Source: Allohahella marinimesophila (GTDB taxonomy: Bacteria; Pseudomonadota; Gammaproteobacteria; Pseudomonadales; Oleiphilaceae). Taken from it: a stretch of 64,000 bases of DNA. Every line of letters begins with the position of its first letter. The first letter of the stretch is position 1. The position numbers and the translations under genes are program-made. Shown piece after piece: positions 1 to 8,893 of this stretch. The stretch covers positions 981,650 through 1,045,649 of the forward strand of contig NZ_BAABBO010000001.1 in the NCBI RefSeq assembly GCF_039538005.1. The letters are read 5' to 3'. The notes beneath the pieces were generated by a model, which ran no database searches, was not told the origin of the DNA, and saw nothing but the letters and a program-made list of their open reading frames with translations.

Positions 1-465
1 GAACTGGTGGAGCACGTCAGTGAAGAGGCCCAGACCAATCACGCGGCTCATGACCGTCTGTTTTATCGACGGCCCCAACGACCATTCATTGTGCTGCCAA
101 GACCCGCGTTCAAGATGCTACTCTCAGGTGTGAGTGCAGGGCTCAGGCTGAAAGGCGTGATGCGCGGCATTTCGCAGAACGAGCAGAAAAAAATCGAAGC
201 CACGAACAAGCTGGCGATGATATTTTCGTTCTACACCTCGCCGAACTATGTCTTCGACATGTCACAGATGTTGTCGCTCTCCAAGCGTTTGAGCGCTGAT
301 GAGCAGAAGCTGTATCCGGTAGATCCGGCGTCCTTCGACTGGCAGCACTACATGCGTAATGTGCATATCCCAGGTTTGAACCGTTATGCGCTGAAGCCAA
401 GGAAGCCAGACAAGACTGTGAGTGGAGAAAGCTTAACGGAGTTGAATCTTTCCGCTGCCGGGTAA
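1..465 (+). CDS. Fatty acyl-CoA reductase, C-terminal part (5' end outside window)
   Basis: The reading frame is open from base 1, so only about the last 154 residues are present. They match the C-terminal domain of alcohol-forming fatty acyl-CoA reductases as I remember the Marinobacter enzyme: the segments AAHDRLFYRRP, FSFYTSPNYVFD and HIPGLNRYALK correspond to AAYDHLFYRQP, FGFYTAPDYIFR and HLAGLNRYALK there. These cytoplasmic NADPH enzymes reduce fatty acyl-CoA to fatty alcohol, a precursor of wax esters. The NAD(P)-binding SDR domain must lie upstream. The last 33 bases overlap the end of the convergent small gene at 433. The family call is firm; chain-length preference cannot be judged. 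Confidence 0.88.
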   Translation, partial: ELVEHVSEEAQTNHAAHDRLFYRRPQRPFIVLPRPAFKMLLSGVSAGLRLKGVMRGISQNEQKKIEATNKLAMIFSFYTSPNYVFDMSQMLSLSKRLSADEQKLYPVDPASFDWQHYMRNVHIPGLNRYALKPRKPDKTVSGESLTELNLSAAG

Positions 466-831
466 TCCGCCGGGGCTGGCCACGCCTTCCTGTCCTGGTA
501 CGACGATCGAGGATGCTTGCTGACGGCGGTATTCCTGCAACTCCTTCATCGTCTCCTGCATGGATTGCTGGGCCGCGTCTGCAAACTGCGCGACGGCTTC
601 CGACAACGATTCAGCCTTCAGTTCGAAATTGAGTGGAATGGCACCCGCGGGTGTCATCATCTGGGCCTGGCCGAAATACAGAGTAGTGCGGCCGGGGTCA
701 TTCTCGCCCTCGCTGGTCACTGGCGTCATTCTTCGAATTGTGCCAACTTTCTGGTCCGTGAATACTGCTTCCTGGTAGAGATGATCCGCGTCCATCGAGT
801 TTGCCGGCGCTTCATTCTGTGTGTTCGACAT
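433..831 (-). CDS. Small conserved-looking protein, function unknown
   Basis: 132 residues from the ATG at 831; a longer frame runs back to 1149 but its extra part lies antisense to the SDR gene and is low-quality sequence. I do not recognise the family. The product is acidic and soluble, without signal peptide or membrane helix. A central stretch (about 48-75) looks like beta strands around FGQAQMMTPAG, followed by an amphipathic helix (about 76-105) containing SLSEAVAQFADAAQQSM, and a Gly/Pro-rich tail. Its 3' end overlaps the acyl-CoA reductase gene by 33 bases tail to tail. It sits downstream of the SDR on the same strand with a gap of about 100 bases, so co-transcription is possible. Confidence 0.7.
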   Translation of the reverse strand: MSNTQNEAPANSMDADHLYQEAVFTDQKVGTIRRMTPVTSEGENDPGRTTLYFGQAQMMTPAGAIPLNFELKAESLSEAVAQFADAAQQSMQETMKELQEYRRQQASSIVVPGQEGVASPGGLPGSGKIQLR

Positions 832-935
832 AAAAAACTGTCTCCATTCGATAATGTCTGGCCCTATTTGCAGGCCACTCAGCCGATCACCATAACTTGG
901 CTGCCGCCTGCACTCAAGTAAGGCTGTTCCGCCCG

Positions 936-1730
936 CTACCAGGGCAGACGCTCTCCATCCCAGGCTATGAAGCTGCCGCTGTCGTCCAGAGTCAGTTCGC
1001 CTATTCGTGCAAGCAGGTTGCCAGCGGCTGCCTCCGGTGAGTGGAGTGTCTTGCGATAGCCAGCGGTCACAAAAGGCTTGCTGAGGCCGGTCTTCACCGT
1101 GCCGGGGTGGAGCGCGACGCAGATACAATGAGGCAGTTTTACACGCCATTCCAGCGAAAGTGTTTTAAGAAACATGTTGTGGGCAGCCTTGCTTGCGCGA
1201 TAGCCATACCACCCGCCGGTTCTATTGTCGGTCAGGCTACCGACCCTCGCAGAGAGCGAGACAAATGCTGAACTACCTTTGTGCTTGAGCAGACCCTCAA
1301 GCGCCTGCGCCAGCATCAATACAGGATAGGCATTGGCGGCGAACAAGGCGTGTAGCTGAGGCAGGGCAACTTGTCGCAGGGATTTTTCGGGTTTGATGTC
1401 CTCGGCATGGAGAAGACCAATGCAGTTGATGACGAGATGAACTTGAGACACCTGTCCGCTCATTCTTTCTGCCACTTGCGCGAAGCTGGTCTGCTCAGTG
1501 AAGTCAGCTTCCAGGCGAAGCAGCCGCTCATCATTGACCGTGGTGTCTGCTCGGGCGAGAGATCTGTCGATGGTAAAGATTCTGGCAATCACTTCATCCG
1601 GTGCCGTCAGAAGCGTTCGCAGCATGGCACTACCGATGCCGCCAGTGCTGCCGGTTAGAACGACATTTATTGGCCCATCCGTCCATGACAATGGAGGCAG
1701 ATGTAGGTCGCTGTCACTGCTGTAGGACAT
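936..1730 (-). CDS. Short-chain dehydrogenase/reductase (CsgA-like SDR)
   Basis: 264 residues from the ATG at 1730. Classical SDR marks are all visible: TGxxxGIG cofactor loop (TGSTGGIG, residues 26-33), an N-C-I-G variant of the NNAG motif at 102-105, catalytic Ser160 (FVSLSARVGS), and Tyr177-x3-Lys181 (YRASK), then HPGTVKTGLS at 208-217. This predicts a cytoplasmic NAD(P)-dependent oxidoreductase; substrate unknown. The frame extends back to 1901, and an ATG at 1766 would add 12 residues; I prefer 1730 because the SDR fold starts soon after it and the longer forms run into the divergent gene at 1870. Neighbouring acyl-CoA reductase hints at a lipid or aldehyde substrate, but that is only context. 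Confidence 0.85.
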   Translation of the reverse strand: MSYSSDSDLHLPPLSWTDGPINVVLTGSTGGIGSAMLRTLLTAPDEVIARIFTIDRSLARADTTVNDERLLRLEADFTEQTSFAQVAERMSGQVSQVHLVINCIGLLHAEDIKPEKSLRQVALPQLHALFAANAYPVLMLAQALEGLLKHKGSSAFVSLSARVGSLTDNRTGGWYGYRASKAAHNMFLKTLSLEWRVKLPHCICVALHPGTVKTGLSKPFVTAGYRKTLHSPEAAAGNLLARIGELTLDDSGSFIAWDGERLPW

Positions 1731-1869
1731 ACTGGAGATCCGCGGCGGGCCCGCCTCTAGGTACATTCCGCAGGCCCTGAGATGGGTGGGTTTACAATAA
1801 GCTGATACGAAATCGGGTACCGTAAGGGCCAGTTTCAACCTATTTGCACAGCATATACCCGAACGCCCT

Positions 1870-3066
1870 ATGACCAAGATGTTCTCAGCCAGTGCCACCA
1901 CTTCAAGCTTGAATTATCTATTCCGTTGTTCAGTGATCAGTCTGATGACGATCTTCAGTTATGCCAGCGTGCAGGCAGAGGCTGTGCCCACTCACGCTCT
2001 CACCTTTGAAAGGCCGACGATCCTGACGGCATTGCCACCTCGATGCACGGCCAGTTCCGATGCAAGCGCAAACCAGGAAGAAGACGAAGAGGCCGATAGC
2101 CGTGAGCCTGAATACACGGTGCGACCTGCCCAGAGCGCTCAAGCGCAGTGTGAGTCTTTCAAGGAGCTGAAGCTGGCGCCGGTGGAGGGCAGCCGGTTTC
2201 GCTACTGGCCACCAGCGCCGGACGCCGTCGATACAATGTTTCGTTCATCATCTGCAAGTTCTGATCCCGGCAGCGTGACGGGGGCGGCTATTGCCGAAGA
2301 TCAATCAGAGACCAGCGAGGATCAGCCTGCTCAACCACTGATCGCCCTGTGCGAACGAAATCGATTCGGTCGCAGCCTCTGCGGCTTGCAGGACAGGGCA
2401 GGACAGCTTCTCGTCCCGCTGAAGTTTGACGAGGCGCGGCCGAATCCGGACAGTGATCTGCAGGCAGTGCGCTTCGACAACAGATGGGGCTATTTCAGTA
2501 TCAGTCAGCAGCGACTGATCGTCGTCCCGCAGTTCGTCAAAGTCGGCGATGTCACTCAGGGTTCCGCGTTTGTCGAGACCTCGGACGAGCCCACGAGAAC
2601 CTGGCTCATCGATGAAAATGGTAATCGCATCAAGGAGCTGCCGATGGGCGCGCGCATCAGCGGTGACTATGAAGATGGTCTTTCATTGCTTCGATTCGAT
2701 GAACGTTATGGATATATCGACGAGCGCGGCAATGTCGTCATCTCTGCACAATTCGTCAATGCATCGCCGTTCAAGAATGGTCTGGCCTTCGTGCAATACA
2801 ACGCAGAACCTGATCAATATGCGCTTATCGACAGAAACGGTGAGGGGCAGCTGTTCTTTCAGTTCCCGGACACACGGCTACTTCCGCTTGGGCAACAGCA
2901 GTATCTTGCCCTCAGTGGGTGCAACAACCGAAACGGCTGTCTCGCACGCTGTCTTTCGCTTGGCGAAAATGAAGCACTGAACGCTCAGGTGCTGAGCAGC
3001 AAGGCGCCGGTAGCGCTCGAAGTCACTTGTCTTGTCCAGGAAGAGCAGCAGGCGCTGAGCGATTAA
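1870..3066 (+). CDS. Secreted WG-repeat protein
   Basis: 398 residues. The N-terminus has a hydrophobic segment (about 16-36) ending in an A-E-A site, consistent with Sec export. Residues about 45-150 are acidic and low in complexity. The C-terminal half holds repeats of the WG type: RWGYFS, RYGYIDERGNVVI, and degenerate copies around CGLQDRAGQLLVPLKF and YALIDRNGE, each a short beta-hairpin with the pattern G-x-I-D-x-x-G-x-x-V-I. WG repeats are found in exported and surface proteins of mostly unknown function. It reads away from the SDR gene and towards the LPMO gene. An exported location is likely, the role unknown. Confidence 0.85.
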   Translation: MTKMFSASATTSSLNYLFRCSVISLMTIFSYASVQAEAVPTHALTFERPTILTALPPRCTASSDASANQEEDEEADSREPEYTVRPAQSAQAQCESFKELKLAPVEGSRFRYWPPAPDAVDTMFRSSSASSDPGSVTGAAIAEDQSETSEDQPAQPLIALCERNRFGRSLCGLQDRAGQLLVPLKFDEARPNPDSDLQAVRFDNRWGYFSISQQRLIVVPQFVKVGDVTQGSAFVETSDEPTRTWLIDENGNRIKELPMGARISGDYEDGLSLLRFDERYGYIDERGNVVISAQFVNASPFKNGLAFVQYNAEPDQYALIDRNGEGQLFFQFPDTRLLPLGQQQYLALSGCNNRNGCLARCLSLGENEALNAQVLSSKAPVALEVTCLVQEEQQALSD

Positions 3067-3088
3067 GCGAGTGAGCGGGCGCGTCACT

Positions 3089-3133
3089 AGGCCAAAGGAT
3101 TGAATAATCGGCCGAAAATTCGATCTTTGGCCT
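3089..3133. repeat. Inverted repeat between WG-repeat and LPMO genes
   Basis: AGGCCAAAG at 3089-3097 is the exact reverse complement of CTTTGGCCT at 3125-3133, separated by 27 bases that include the self-complementary CGGCCG. No T-run follows on the plus strand, so it is not a standard intrinsic terminator. It lies 22 bases after the WG-repeat stop and about 65 bases before the LPMO start. It could be a weak bidirectional terminator or a regulator site for the LPMO gene. Confidence 0.5.
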
Positions 3134-3198
3134 CATGGTAGATACCGTCGCGAAGCTGTCCAATAAGGGCTCTTCAAGTCCAGACGGAATTCGACTCT

Positions 3199-4407
3199 AT
3201 GATACCGACAACACGACTCACCGCCCTGGCTTTTGCCACAGCAGTGCCCCTTCTTGGAATAGCTGAACAAGTTCTGGCCCACGGTTATGTGACCAATCCG
3301 ACCAGCCGGAACTATGCGTGCAAGCTCGGCGACAATACCAATTGTGGCTCTATCATCTGGGAGCCACAGAGCCTTGAAGCCCCCAAGGGGTTTCCACAGG
3401 CAGGACCTGCTGATGGCCGCATCGCCAGTGCCGGTCTCGCTCAGTTTTCAGCGCTGGATGCACAGTCAGCTACCCGCTGGCTGAAACAGAGCATGAGGCC
3501 GGGACAGAATAACTTCAGCTGGACCTTTACCGCCAATCACAGCACCTCGAACTGGCGTTATTTCATGACCAAGCCCGGCTGGAACGTCAATGCGCCGCTG
3601 AGCCGGCAGTCCTTCGATCTGCAGCCATTCTGCAGCGTATCCGGCAATAATCAACAGCCTCCCAAGCAGGTCAACCATAACTGTAATGTGCCTGACCGCA
3701 GCGGCTATCACGTCATCTTGGCGGTTTGGGATATCGGCGACACCACCAACGCCTTTTATAACGTCATCGACGTGAACATGGCCGGTAGTGGTGGAGGTGA
3801 TGGCGGCGGAGATAACGGTGGTGGAGATGGCGGCGAGCCTGGTCTGAGCTGGCTCGATGTCGGCGATATCAACCCTTTAATGTCGCTCTCTGCTGGTGAC
3901 CTCGTGCGCGCCAGAGTCTTTGAGGGGCAGGGCGAAAACACCGGCCTTGAAGTGAGATTGCCAATCAACAGCATGGCCGAAGGTGAACAGTTTACCTGGC
4001 CGGCGGCGCTGGCTGAAAAGATCAATGCCGAGTCAGATGTGATCAGGGCAGGGCGCCTGCAGGACGATGGCAGCTTCGAGACCGCCAACGGCAAAAATGA
4101 GATCTACGCGCCGGCAGACTCTTCGATTCGTCGGGTCGAAATCACGATTGACAAGGCTGACGATGGCGGCAATGGCGGTGACGGTGGCGATGGTGGTAAC
4201 GGCGGTGGCGACAATGGCGGCAGCGGTGACTACGACCATGTCTATCCAGAAGGGATATCAGGGTACAAGGCAGGCACAAAAGTGCTTGGCAGCGATGGCG
4301 GCATCTACACCTGCAAGCCATTCCCCTATAGCGGCTGGTGCACGATAAAGGCTCATCAGTATACGCCTGGTACGGGCTCGCACTGGCAGGATGCATGGTT
4401 TAAGTAG
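3199..4407 (+). CDS. Chitin-active-type lytic polysaccharide monooxygenase (AA10) with GbpA-like domain and C-terminal chitin-binding module
   Basis: 402 residues. A Sec signal ends at VLA, leaving His28 as the mature N-terminus, which with His114 (ANHST) forms the copper histidine brace; the axial Phe lies in DTTNAFYNV (about 186). The catalytic domain (28-195) closely resembles Serratia CBP21 as I remember it (CKL..NT.CGS, KGFPQAGPADG, HVILAVWDI). A Gly/Asp linker (196-213) leads to a GbpA-type domain (about 216-318), then a second Gly/Asp linker (322-343) and a short aromatic module (about 346-402, ending GSHWQDAWF) of CBM5/12 or CBM73 type. The enzyme oxidatively cleaves crystalline chitin outside the cell. 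No chitinase is visible nearby, so partners are elsewhere. Confidence 0.95.
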   Translation: MIPTTRLTALAFATAVPLLGIAEQVLAHGYVTNPTSRNYACKLGDNTNCGSIIWEPQSLEAPKGFPQAGPADGRIASAGLAQFSALDAQSATRWLKQSMRPGQNNFSWTFTANHSTSNWRYFMTKPGWNVNAPLSRQSFDLQPFCSVSGNNQQPPKQVNHNCNVPDRSGYHVILAVWDIGDTTNAFYNVIDVNMAGSGGGDGGGDNGGGDGGEPGLSWLDVGDINPLMSLSAGDLVRARVFEGQGENTGLEVRLPINSMAEGEQFTWPAALAEKINAESDVIRAGRLQDDGSFETANGKNEIYAPADSSIRRVEITIDKADDGGNGGDGGDGGNGGGDNGGSGDYDHVYPEGISGYKAGTKVLGSDGGIYTCKPFPYSGWCTIKAHQYTPGTGSHWQDAWFK

Positions 4408-4541
4408 AGCTGTAAGGCTGAGTGGTGGATGTCCTGGAGGCTTGGTGCCCCAGGCCATTCAAAACGAACAGTGTGAAATCAGGTGTTGAGGAGAGCCGCC
4501 TCGGCGTGCGGAAGCGGCAACGTACAGTTAGAGCACGTCAG

Positions 4542-5618
4542 CTACTTGTCGGAGCAGTAAGTTGACAGAACTACTCCAGAGCCAGGCTCATACGGCACAC
4601 CAGCATTTCGCACATAGCCCGGCAATCCTTCTGGATCGAGGTCAATGAAGGGCACGCAGGCGCCGTCTTCCCATTCGAAGACCACTGTGCCATCAATGGC
4701 ACTGTCAGAGTGCATGTCGATTTCGAGGCTGGCTACGCGTCCACGGTTGTCGTACTTACGATGCAGCGTAAAGTCATAATCTGCAAAAAACTCGTTGAAC
4801 TCAGCACCAAAGCCCGTCAGCGTTTTTTGAGTGAACTGCAGCTGCCCGTTGGCGTCGTAGCTGAATTCAAGCGTGGCGCTACCAGCCGAACTGGTGGAAC
4901 TGATGAGCTGCAGCTGATCATCTGCTCGCCATGTAAAGTCGTGTCGCTCTCGTTCCGATCCGTCGACTTCGAGTGTTAATGATGAAACTTTTCCATCTGA
5001 GCCGTATTGGACTGTATAGGTTTCATCATCTCCGCTACTACCGTCCGAACTCTGGTCGGTGCTTGTGTAAGACGAAAGTCTGCCTTCGTTGTAGAACAGC
5101 TCATTTGCTAACACAGTTATGACAGAGTTATAAGTAACGGTCGCATCGATCTTTCGCAAAAGACCGCTCTCGAAAGTCCTGGTCTCTTCGCGAACGCTTG
5201 ATTCGCTTCCTTCAGTGCGAGTATAAAGCACACCGACGAGTTGGTTGTCTGCATCATAGTTGAACTCCGCTATACCGATCGTATCAGCATCCCAACCGTA
5301 GTAGGCAGTGGTGTCGGGTTCTCCATCATCCATATATTGCCGCGTTAGGCCTGTCATAAGCCCAGATGGGCCATAGTCAAACTCAACGCTTTCATCTGCC
5401 ACATCATTGGCGTCGAGAAACGCTCGGATTGAGGCCACGCGACTGGACGATATTGTTGCGGGCGTCTCGGATTGATCTATCGAGTCAGTGCCACTGCTGC
5501 CACCACCACAGGCAGCTAGAGAAACAGTCATCGCAGCGGCTACCGCCAACTGCAGCGGCAAGCGTCTGAACGAAAGCGTATTGAGATCGTTCTTCCGATC
5601 AGAAGGGTTGAATGTCAT
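4542..5618 (-). CDS. Lipoprotein with YD/RHS-like repeats
   Basis: 358 residues from the ATG at 5618. A charged start and hydrophobic segment end in a lipobox L-A-A-C followed by Gly/Ser residues (SLAACGGGSSG), so the mature protein should be lipid-anchored. The body contains degenerate YD repeats of the RHS type: FDYGPSGLMTGL, FNYDADNQLVGV, FSYDANGQLQF and KYDNRGRVASLEI. Such repeats build beta-rich shells in wall-associated and toxin-delivery proteins, but here there is no toxin domain and the protein is short, ending in a Cys-containing tail. A longer frame back to 5807 lacks a plausible signal. Its base composition looks somewhat more AT-rich than the neighbours. Function unknown. Confidence 0.8.
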   Translation of the reverse strand: MTFNPSDRKNDLNTLSFRRLPLQLAVAAAMTVSLAACGGGSSGTDSIDQSETPATISSSRVASIRAFLDANDVADESVEFDYGPSGLMTGLTRQYMDDGEPDTTAYYGWDADTIGIAEFNYDADNQLVGVLYTRTEGSESSVREETRTFESGLLRKIDATVTYNSVITVLANELFYNEGRLSSYTSTDQSSDGSSGDDETYTVQYGSDGKVSSLTLEVDGSERERHDFTWRADDQLQLISSTSSAGSATLEFSYDANGQLQFTQKTLTGFGAEFNEFFADYDFTLHRKYDNRGRVASLEIDMHSDSAIDGTVVFEWEDGACVPFIDLDPEGLPGYVRNAGVPYEPGSGVVLSTYCSDK

Positions 5619-5966
5619 ACAATATTTTCCGAGCCATGCAGGCGTTGAGTGAGGTGCACACATTGTGCTTAAGAAACAAAAAAGTGTTGGTAAAAATGTG
5701 TATTTATGTTGTTCGGTAGCGTTAACGATTTTTGATACGAGCGCACCCGTTAATGAAGAAGTGTCTGGTTCGTGTGTCGGAAGCCGAGAAATAAACCTTG
5801 CGGACAAGATTCACCGATACCGATCAATGGTCACGGTCTGCCAAACACCACCGAAGCGTGGTTGAGCCGGCACTGACCGCTCAGGCGGCCGTGAATATTT
5901 ACTACCTGCGGCCGCGAGTCAGCTAGAATAGACGACGTCGCTCTTTCTCCATTCTCAGGGTTCAAT
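5619..5966. other. Divergent intergenic region, AT-rich, no gene seen
   Basis: 348 bases between the YD-repeat lipoprotein and the SEC-C gene. The part at about 5660-5760 is clearly richer in A and T than the surrounding genes. It must hold promoters for both genes. A possible -10 element TAGAAT lies at 5924-5929 on the plus strand, but I see no convincing -35 partner. No RNA gene or repeat recognised. Confidence 0.5.
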
Positions 5967-6308
5967 ATGTCAGACAAGTTCTTCTTCAAAGGGCGGCAGG
6001 ATGCCCGCCAGCACCACACGGCTTTCGGCTACAAGGCGAAAGCTGGTTTGAAGCCAGGAAGTGAGAAATATCCACTCGCGCTGGTCGTAACGAGTGAGGC
6101 CCGAAAGCAGGAAGTCGAGGCCATGGCGGCCAAGGCCGAGGTGTTCATCGACATAACGGTAGACAGTAGTGAGGGTGCCGTCGAATCCATCAAGGAGCTG
6201 ACGGCCATGCTGAACAAGGGCAGCACCGTGAAAGTGACCGCGCCACCGGCCCGGAATGAGCTGTGCCCTTGTGGGAGTGGCAAGAAGTTCAAGAAGTGTT
6301 GCGGCTAG
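5967..6308 (+). CDS. SEC-C metal-binding protein (PBPRA1643-like family)
   Basis: 113 residues. The C-terminus is a textbook SEC-C motif, NELCPCGSGKKFKKCCG, with a Cys-x-Cys and Cys-Cys zinc-binding set. The start (MSDKFFFKGRQDARQHHTA) and overall layout fit the small SWIM/SEC-C family described as PBPRA1643-like in gammaproteobacteria. The middle (about 35-85) looks like an alpha/beta domain. The molecular role of the family is not established; SEC-C modules bind zinc and are found in SecA and proteins linked to nucleic acids or proteostasis. Its last 20 bases overlap the end of the convergent GDSL gene. Confidence 0.88.
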   Translation: MSDKFFFKGRQDARQHHTAFGYKAKAGLKPGSEKYPLALVVTSEARKQEVEAMAAKAEVFIDITVDSSEGAVESIKELTAMLNKGSTVKVTAPPARNELCPCGSGKKFKKCCG

Positions 6309-7212
6309 TTCGCAGCGATCGTTCGGCTGCCTGCAGCGCCTGATTCTTTCTGAACGGAAACAGGTGCTTGCTCACCATGTCGTCGATCATCACCTGCGTG
6401 TAGCGCAGGTAGCCGGCGACAGATAGATGTATCTCGTCAGCCCAGTCCGACCTGTCCCTCAGTGCCAACGCCTCCGGATGCTCTCTGGCATCGAAAAAGT
6501 AGTTACGATGAGGGGCAGGACCATCAGCCTCGCTAAGACCGAGTCTAATGGCCTCGCTCACTCTGGCCTGCATCTCGGTGATCACCAGATTTCTGAATTC
6601 GCGTGTAGCAGCGAAGTAGCCCTTGTCTCGCATGGCCGGTGAGATCCACGGGCCGATGCGAATGGGCCCGATCCGAAGAAAACCTTCGTCCAGCGCAATG
6701 GGTGGCAGATACCCGTGGCCGACTATCAAGGCTTTCGGCTGATAGCGATCGCGTAGCTCGACCAGCTTCCTGTAGAACTGCCCCACCGTATGATCGACCA
6801 GGGCGAAGGCTGCTTCCTCGAGATGCTCGCTCGGAGACAGCAATGGGTTGTAGTCCTTGAGCAGCGCATGACTTTTTTCGAAGTAATCGTTGCCACCCGC
6901 ACTGACCATGATGTAGTCGAACTGCACATCACGGGCGAGCTGTTTCAGCTTTGGCAGATGCCCGCTCAGCTGTCTGGTCGTTGCGCCGGATACTGCGAGA
7001 TCGTACCAATTGGCGCTACTCCGTTGCGCAGCCATGAAGGTGCGCATCATGTTGGTCGGGTGGGCGATGAACTCGCGGTTCCGCCCCGGATAGTCCAGCC
7101 AGGAGTCGCCCAGCACCATGACGTAGGGAAAACTGCGATAGGGGATCCGTCTGGTGGACTGCACCAGATCGAGTGTTTGCAGGTAAACGTGGTGTCTGTC
7201 GAGAAGGCTCAT
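6289..7212 (-). CDS. SGNH/GDSL-type hydrolase
   Basis: 307 residues. The SGNH blocks can be read in order: block I GDSW with the nucleophile Ser37, a glycine-containing block around SGATT (75-79), block III GGND (106-109), and block V D-x-x-H (Asp259, His262 in DEIHLS). No signal peptide or lipobox, so it is likely cytoplasmic. Substrate is probably an ester (lipid, acetyl-sugar or thioester) but cannot be told. The gene starts 20 bases after the glutamine amidotransferase stop with a good ribosome site (GGGAG about 6 bases before ATG), so the two form an operon. The 3' end overlaps the SEC-C gene by 20 bases. Confidence 0.88.
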   Translation of the reverse strand: MSLLDRHHVYLQTLDLVQSTRRIPYRSFPYVMVLGDSWLDYPGRNREFIAHPTNMMRTFMAAQRSSANWYDLAVSGATTRQLSGHLPKLKQLARDVQFDYIMVSAGGNDYFEKSHALLKDYNPLLSPSEHLEEAAFALVDHTVGQFYRKLVELRDRYQPKALIVGHGYLPPIALDEGFLRIGPIRIGPWISPAMRDKGYFAATREFRNLVITEMQARVSEAIRLGLSEADGPAPHRNYFFDAREHPEALALRDRSDWADEIHLSVAGYLRYTQVMIDDMVSKHLFPFRKNQALQAAERSLRTSRNTS

Positions 7213-7232
7213 GTTGATCTCCCAGTTCAGAG

Positions 7233-8183
7233 CTAAAGGTTCATCTGCTTCACACGCTTCGTGATCGTCTCGCCCTTGCGCTCGACCGCTACCAATTCAC
7301 CAAACTCTATACGCTGCCATTCCTCGTCCTTTTCAGTCAGCGCTTCCGAGGCAAATATGGCGGATGTCGCTTCAGCATCAGGGCATGCATCGACCTCATA
7401 GGACTTCTTGTGCTTCAGATAGTTTCGACCTGTCAGCAGATACATCGGCTCCAGCAGCATCGACAGCGCGTAGTCGTCTGAATCTGGATCTGACTTGCGC
7501 AACGCCTTCCAGTCCCCCTTCACATCGAGTTCGCCCTTGTGGCCGGTACCGCAGTTGACGCCGATGATGCGATTGGGTGCAACGAGCGCGATCTTGAGCT
7601 TGTTGAGCGCACCGAGATCAAGTGTCTTCATCGCCTGAACGATGAGCTTGAGCATCGTCTCGAAGCCCTCTTGCACTTCATCGTCGCTATTGCCCTTGAG
7701 CAGCGAAAGCAGCAGCACATACAGGAATTCCGTATCGGTGGTGCCTTTCATCTGCTTGAGATACTTGTCCTTGCAGTGCTTGAGGAGTTCTCTCTGCAGA
7801 AGTTGCCAGTTCGCCAGGTTGCCATTCTGTGCAATGATCCACGGCGTGTCAGTGAACGAAAACGGGTGGCAGTTTTCGTCCGTCAGAACGGTTTTCGAGT
7901 TGTAGGCGGCTGCTCTGACATGAGCCAGCATGGTGCTGGCCTGCAGGCTCGGAATCACCCCCGGAACATTATCGTCGTGGAAGGCTGCTGTAGGACGCCG
8001 ATAGATGAGGGGCGTTTCGGGTTTGCACATGTGTTCGCCATAAGCAGCAAAGCCCCAACCGGCGAGTTGAAGGTGCGGATGGCGCTCGGGATCGAGCGAC
8101 TGGTTGATCAGGCTGTTCTCAGGTTCCATCAGGAGGCTTGCAAGGGGTAACTCAGGCCCAACATAGGCAAGAACACGGCACAT
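7233..8183 (-). CDS. Class II glutamine amidotransferase
   Basis: 316 residues. It begins MCRVLAYVG, so Cys2 becomes the N-terminal nucleophile after Met removal, as in the Ntn-type class II amidotransferases. Further marks are HVRAA (substrate Arg region), the PFSF and QNGNLANW segments and GTTDTEFLY (Gly/Asp glutamine-binding part), seen in YafJ/EgtC-like stand-alone GATase domains. It should release ammonia from glutamine or hydrolyse a gamma-glutamyl bond. No synthase partner is visible; the neighbour is a GDSL hydrolase in the same operon. EgtC is a possibility, but no other ergothioneine genes are present, so I leave the function open. Confidence 0.88.
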   Translation of the reverse strand: MCRVLAYVGPELPLASLLMEPENSLINQSLDPERHPHLQLAGWGFAAYGEHMCKPETPLIYRRPTAAFHDDNVPGVIPSLQASTMLAHVRAAAYNSKTVLTDENCHPFSFTDTPWIIAQNGNLANWQLLQRELLKHCKDKYLKQMKGTTDTEFLYVLLLSLLKGNSDDEVQEGFETMLKLIVQAMKTLDLGALNKLKIALVAPNRIIGVNCGTGHKGELDVKGDWKALRKSDPDSDDYALSMLLEPMYLLTGRNYLKHKKSYEVDACPDAEATSAIFASEALTEKDEEWQRIEFGELVAVERKGETITKRVKQMNL

Positions 8184-8371
8184 AACTTATCCTTATCTGG
8201 CCTGTATAACAGGCTTGCGTCATTGTGGCAGGGAAGATCTGCCGCTCATTGCTACAGCAGCGGCAGTATCGTCTCCGCTGGCAGTCAGCATCAATGATTA
8301 CGACGGGTGGTGCCGATAGTAGTTATTCCTGTACATCAACGACCACTCGATCATCTGGAGGGCCCTCAATA

Positions 8372-8893
8372 ATGTCAGACATGTTCTACGCCGCCTATGG
8401 CAGTAATCTACACCCCCACAGGCTATGCACACGCGTGGAAACAGCCAGGCTGGTGGGCACAGGCCTGGTCGATGGCATGGGTGTGCGCTTTCACAAGCGT
8501 GGGCTGGACGGCTCGGCGAAGTGCAGCCTCATCGAAGTGGCAGAGCATACTCACGTGGCTGTCTATGCCATTGATACTGACGATCAGCCAGTGCTCGATT
8601 TGATCGAAGGGCTTGGACGAGGCTACGACAGAGCCGTCGTGGAGGTCAGCGGATTTGGGCCTTGCTGGACGTATATCGCTTCGTCGGAGGCGGTGGATGA
8701 TGCACTGGTCCCGCATCACTGGTACAAACGGCTCGTGCTGCTGGGCTGCGAATACCACAGTTTTCCTGCGGACTATATCGAAGCGATACGCAGTATTCCG
8801 TCGAGCGATGACCCCCTTGTCGAGAGGCGTACGCTCAATCACGAGCTGATCACGCAATTGGAGCAGGCCATGCCTGCAGGTGATGCCCCTTGA
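8372..8893 (+). CDS. Gamma-glutamylcyclotransferase-like protein
   Basis: 173 residues from the ATG at 8372, which has a GGAG ribosome site about ten bases upstream; the frame runs back to 8225 but without a credible start. The family signature YGSNL is at residues 9-13 and the likely catalytic Glu is Glu79 in LIEGLGRGYDR. The family folds as a small beta barrel and forms 5-oxoproline from gamma-glutamyl amines or peptides, in the cytoplasm. The stop codon overlaps the TTG start of recX by four bases, so translation is probably coupled. The true substrate is unknown. Confidence 0.85.
   Translation: MSDMFYAAYGSNLHPHRLCTRVETARLVGTGLVDGMGVRFHKRGLDGSAKCSLIEVAEHTHVAVYAIDTDDQPVLDLIEGLGRGYDRAVVEVSGFGPCWTYIASSEAVDDALVPHHWYKRLVLLGCEYHSFPADYIEAIRSIPSSDDPLVERRTLNHELITQLEQAMPAGDAP

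Noticed and set aside
3778..4230. Gly/Asp-coding GGTGGCGA-like repeats as a mobile or satellite repeat
   Set aside because: They encode the two flexible linkers of the LPMO and are explained by the protein.
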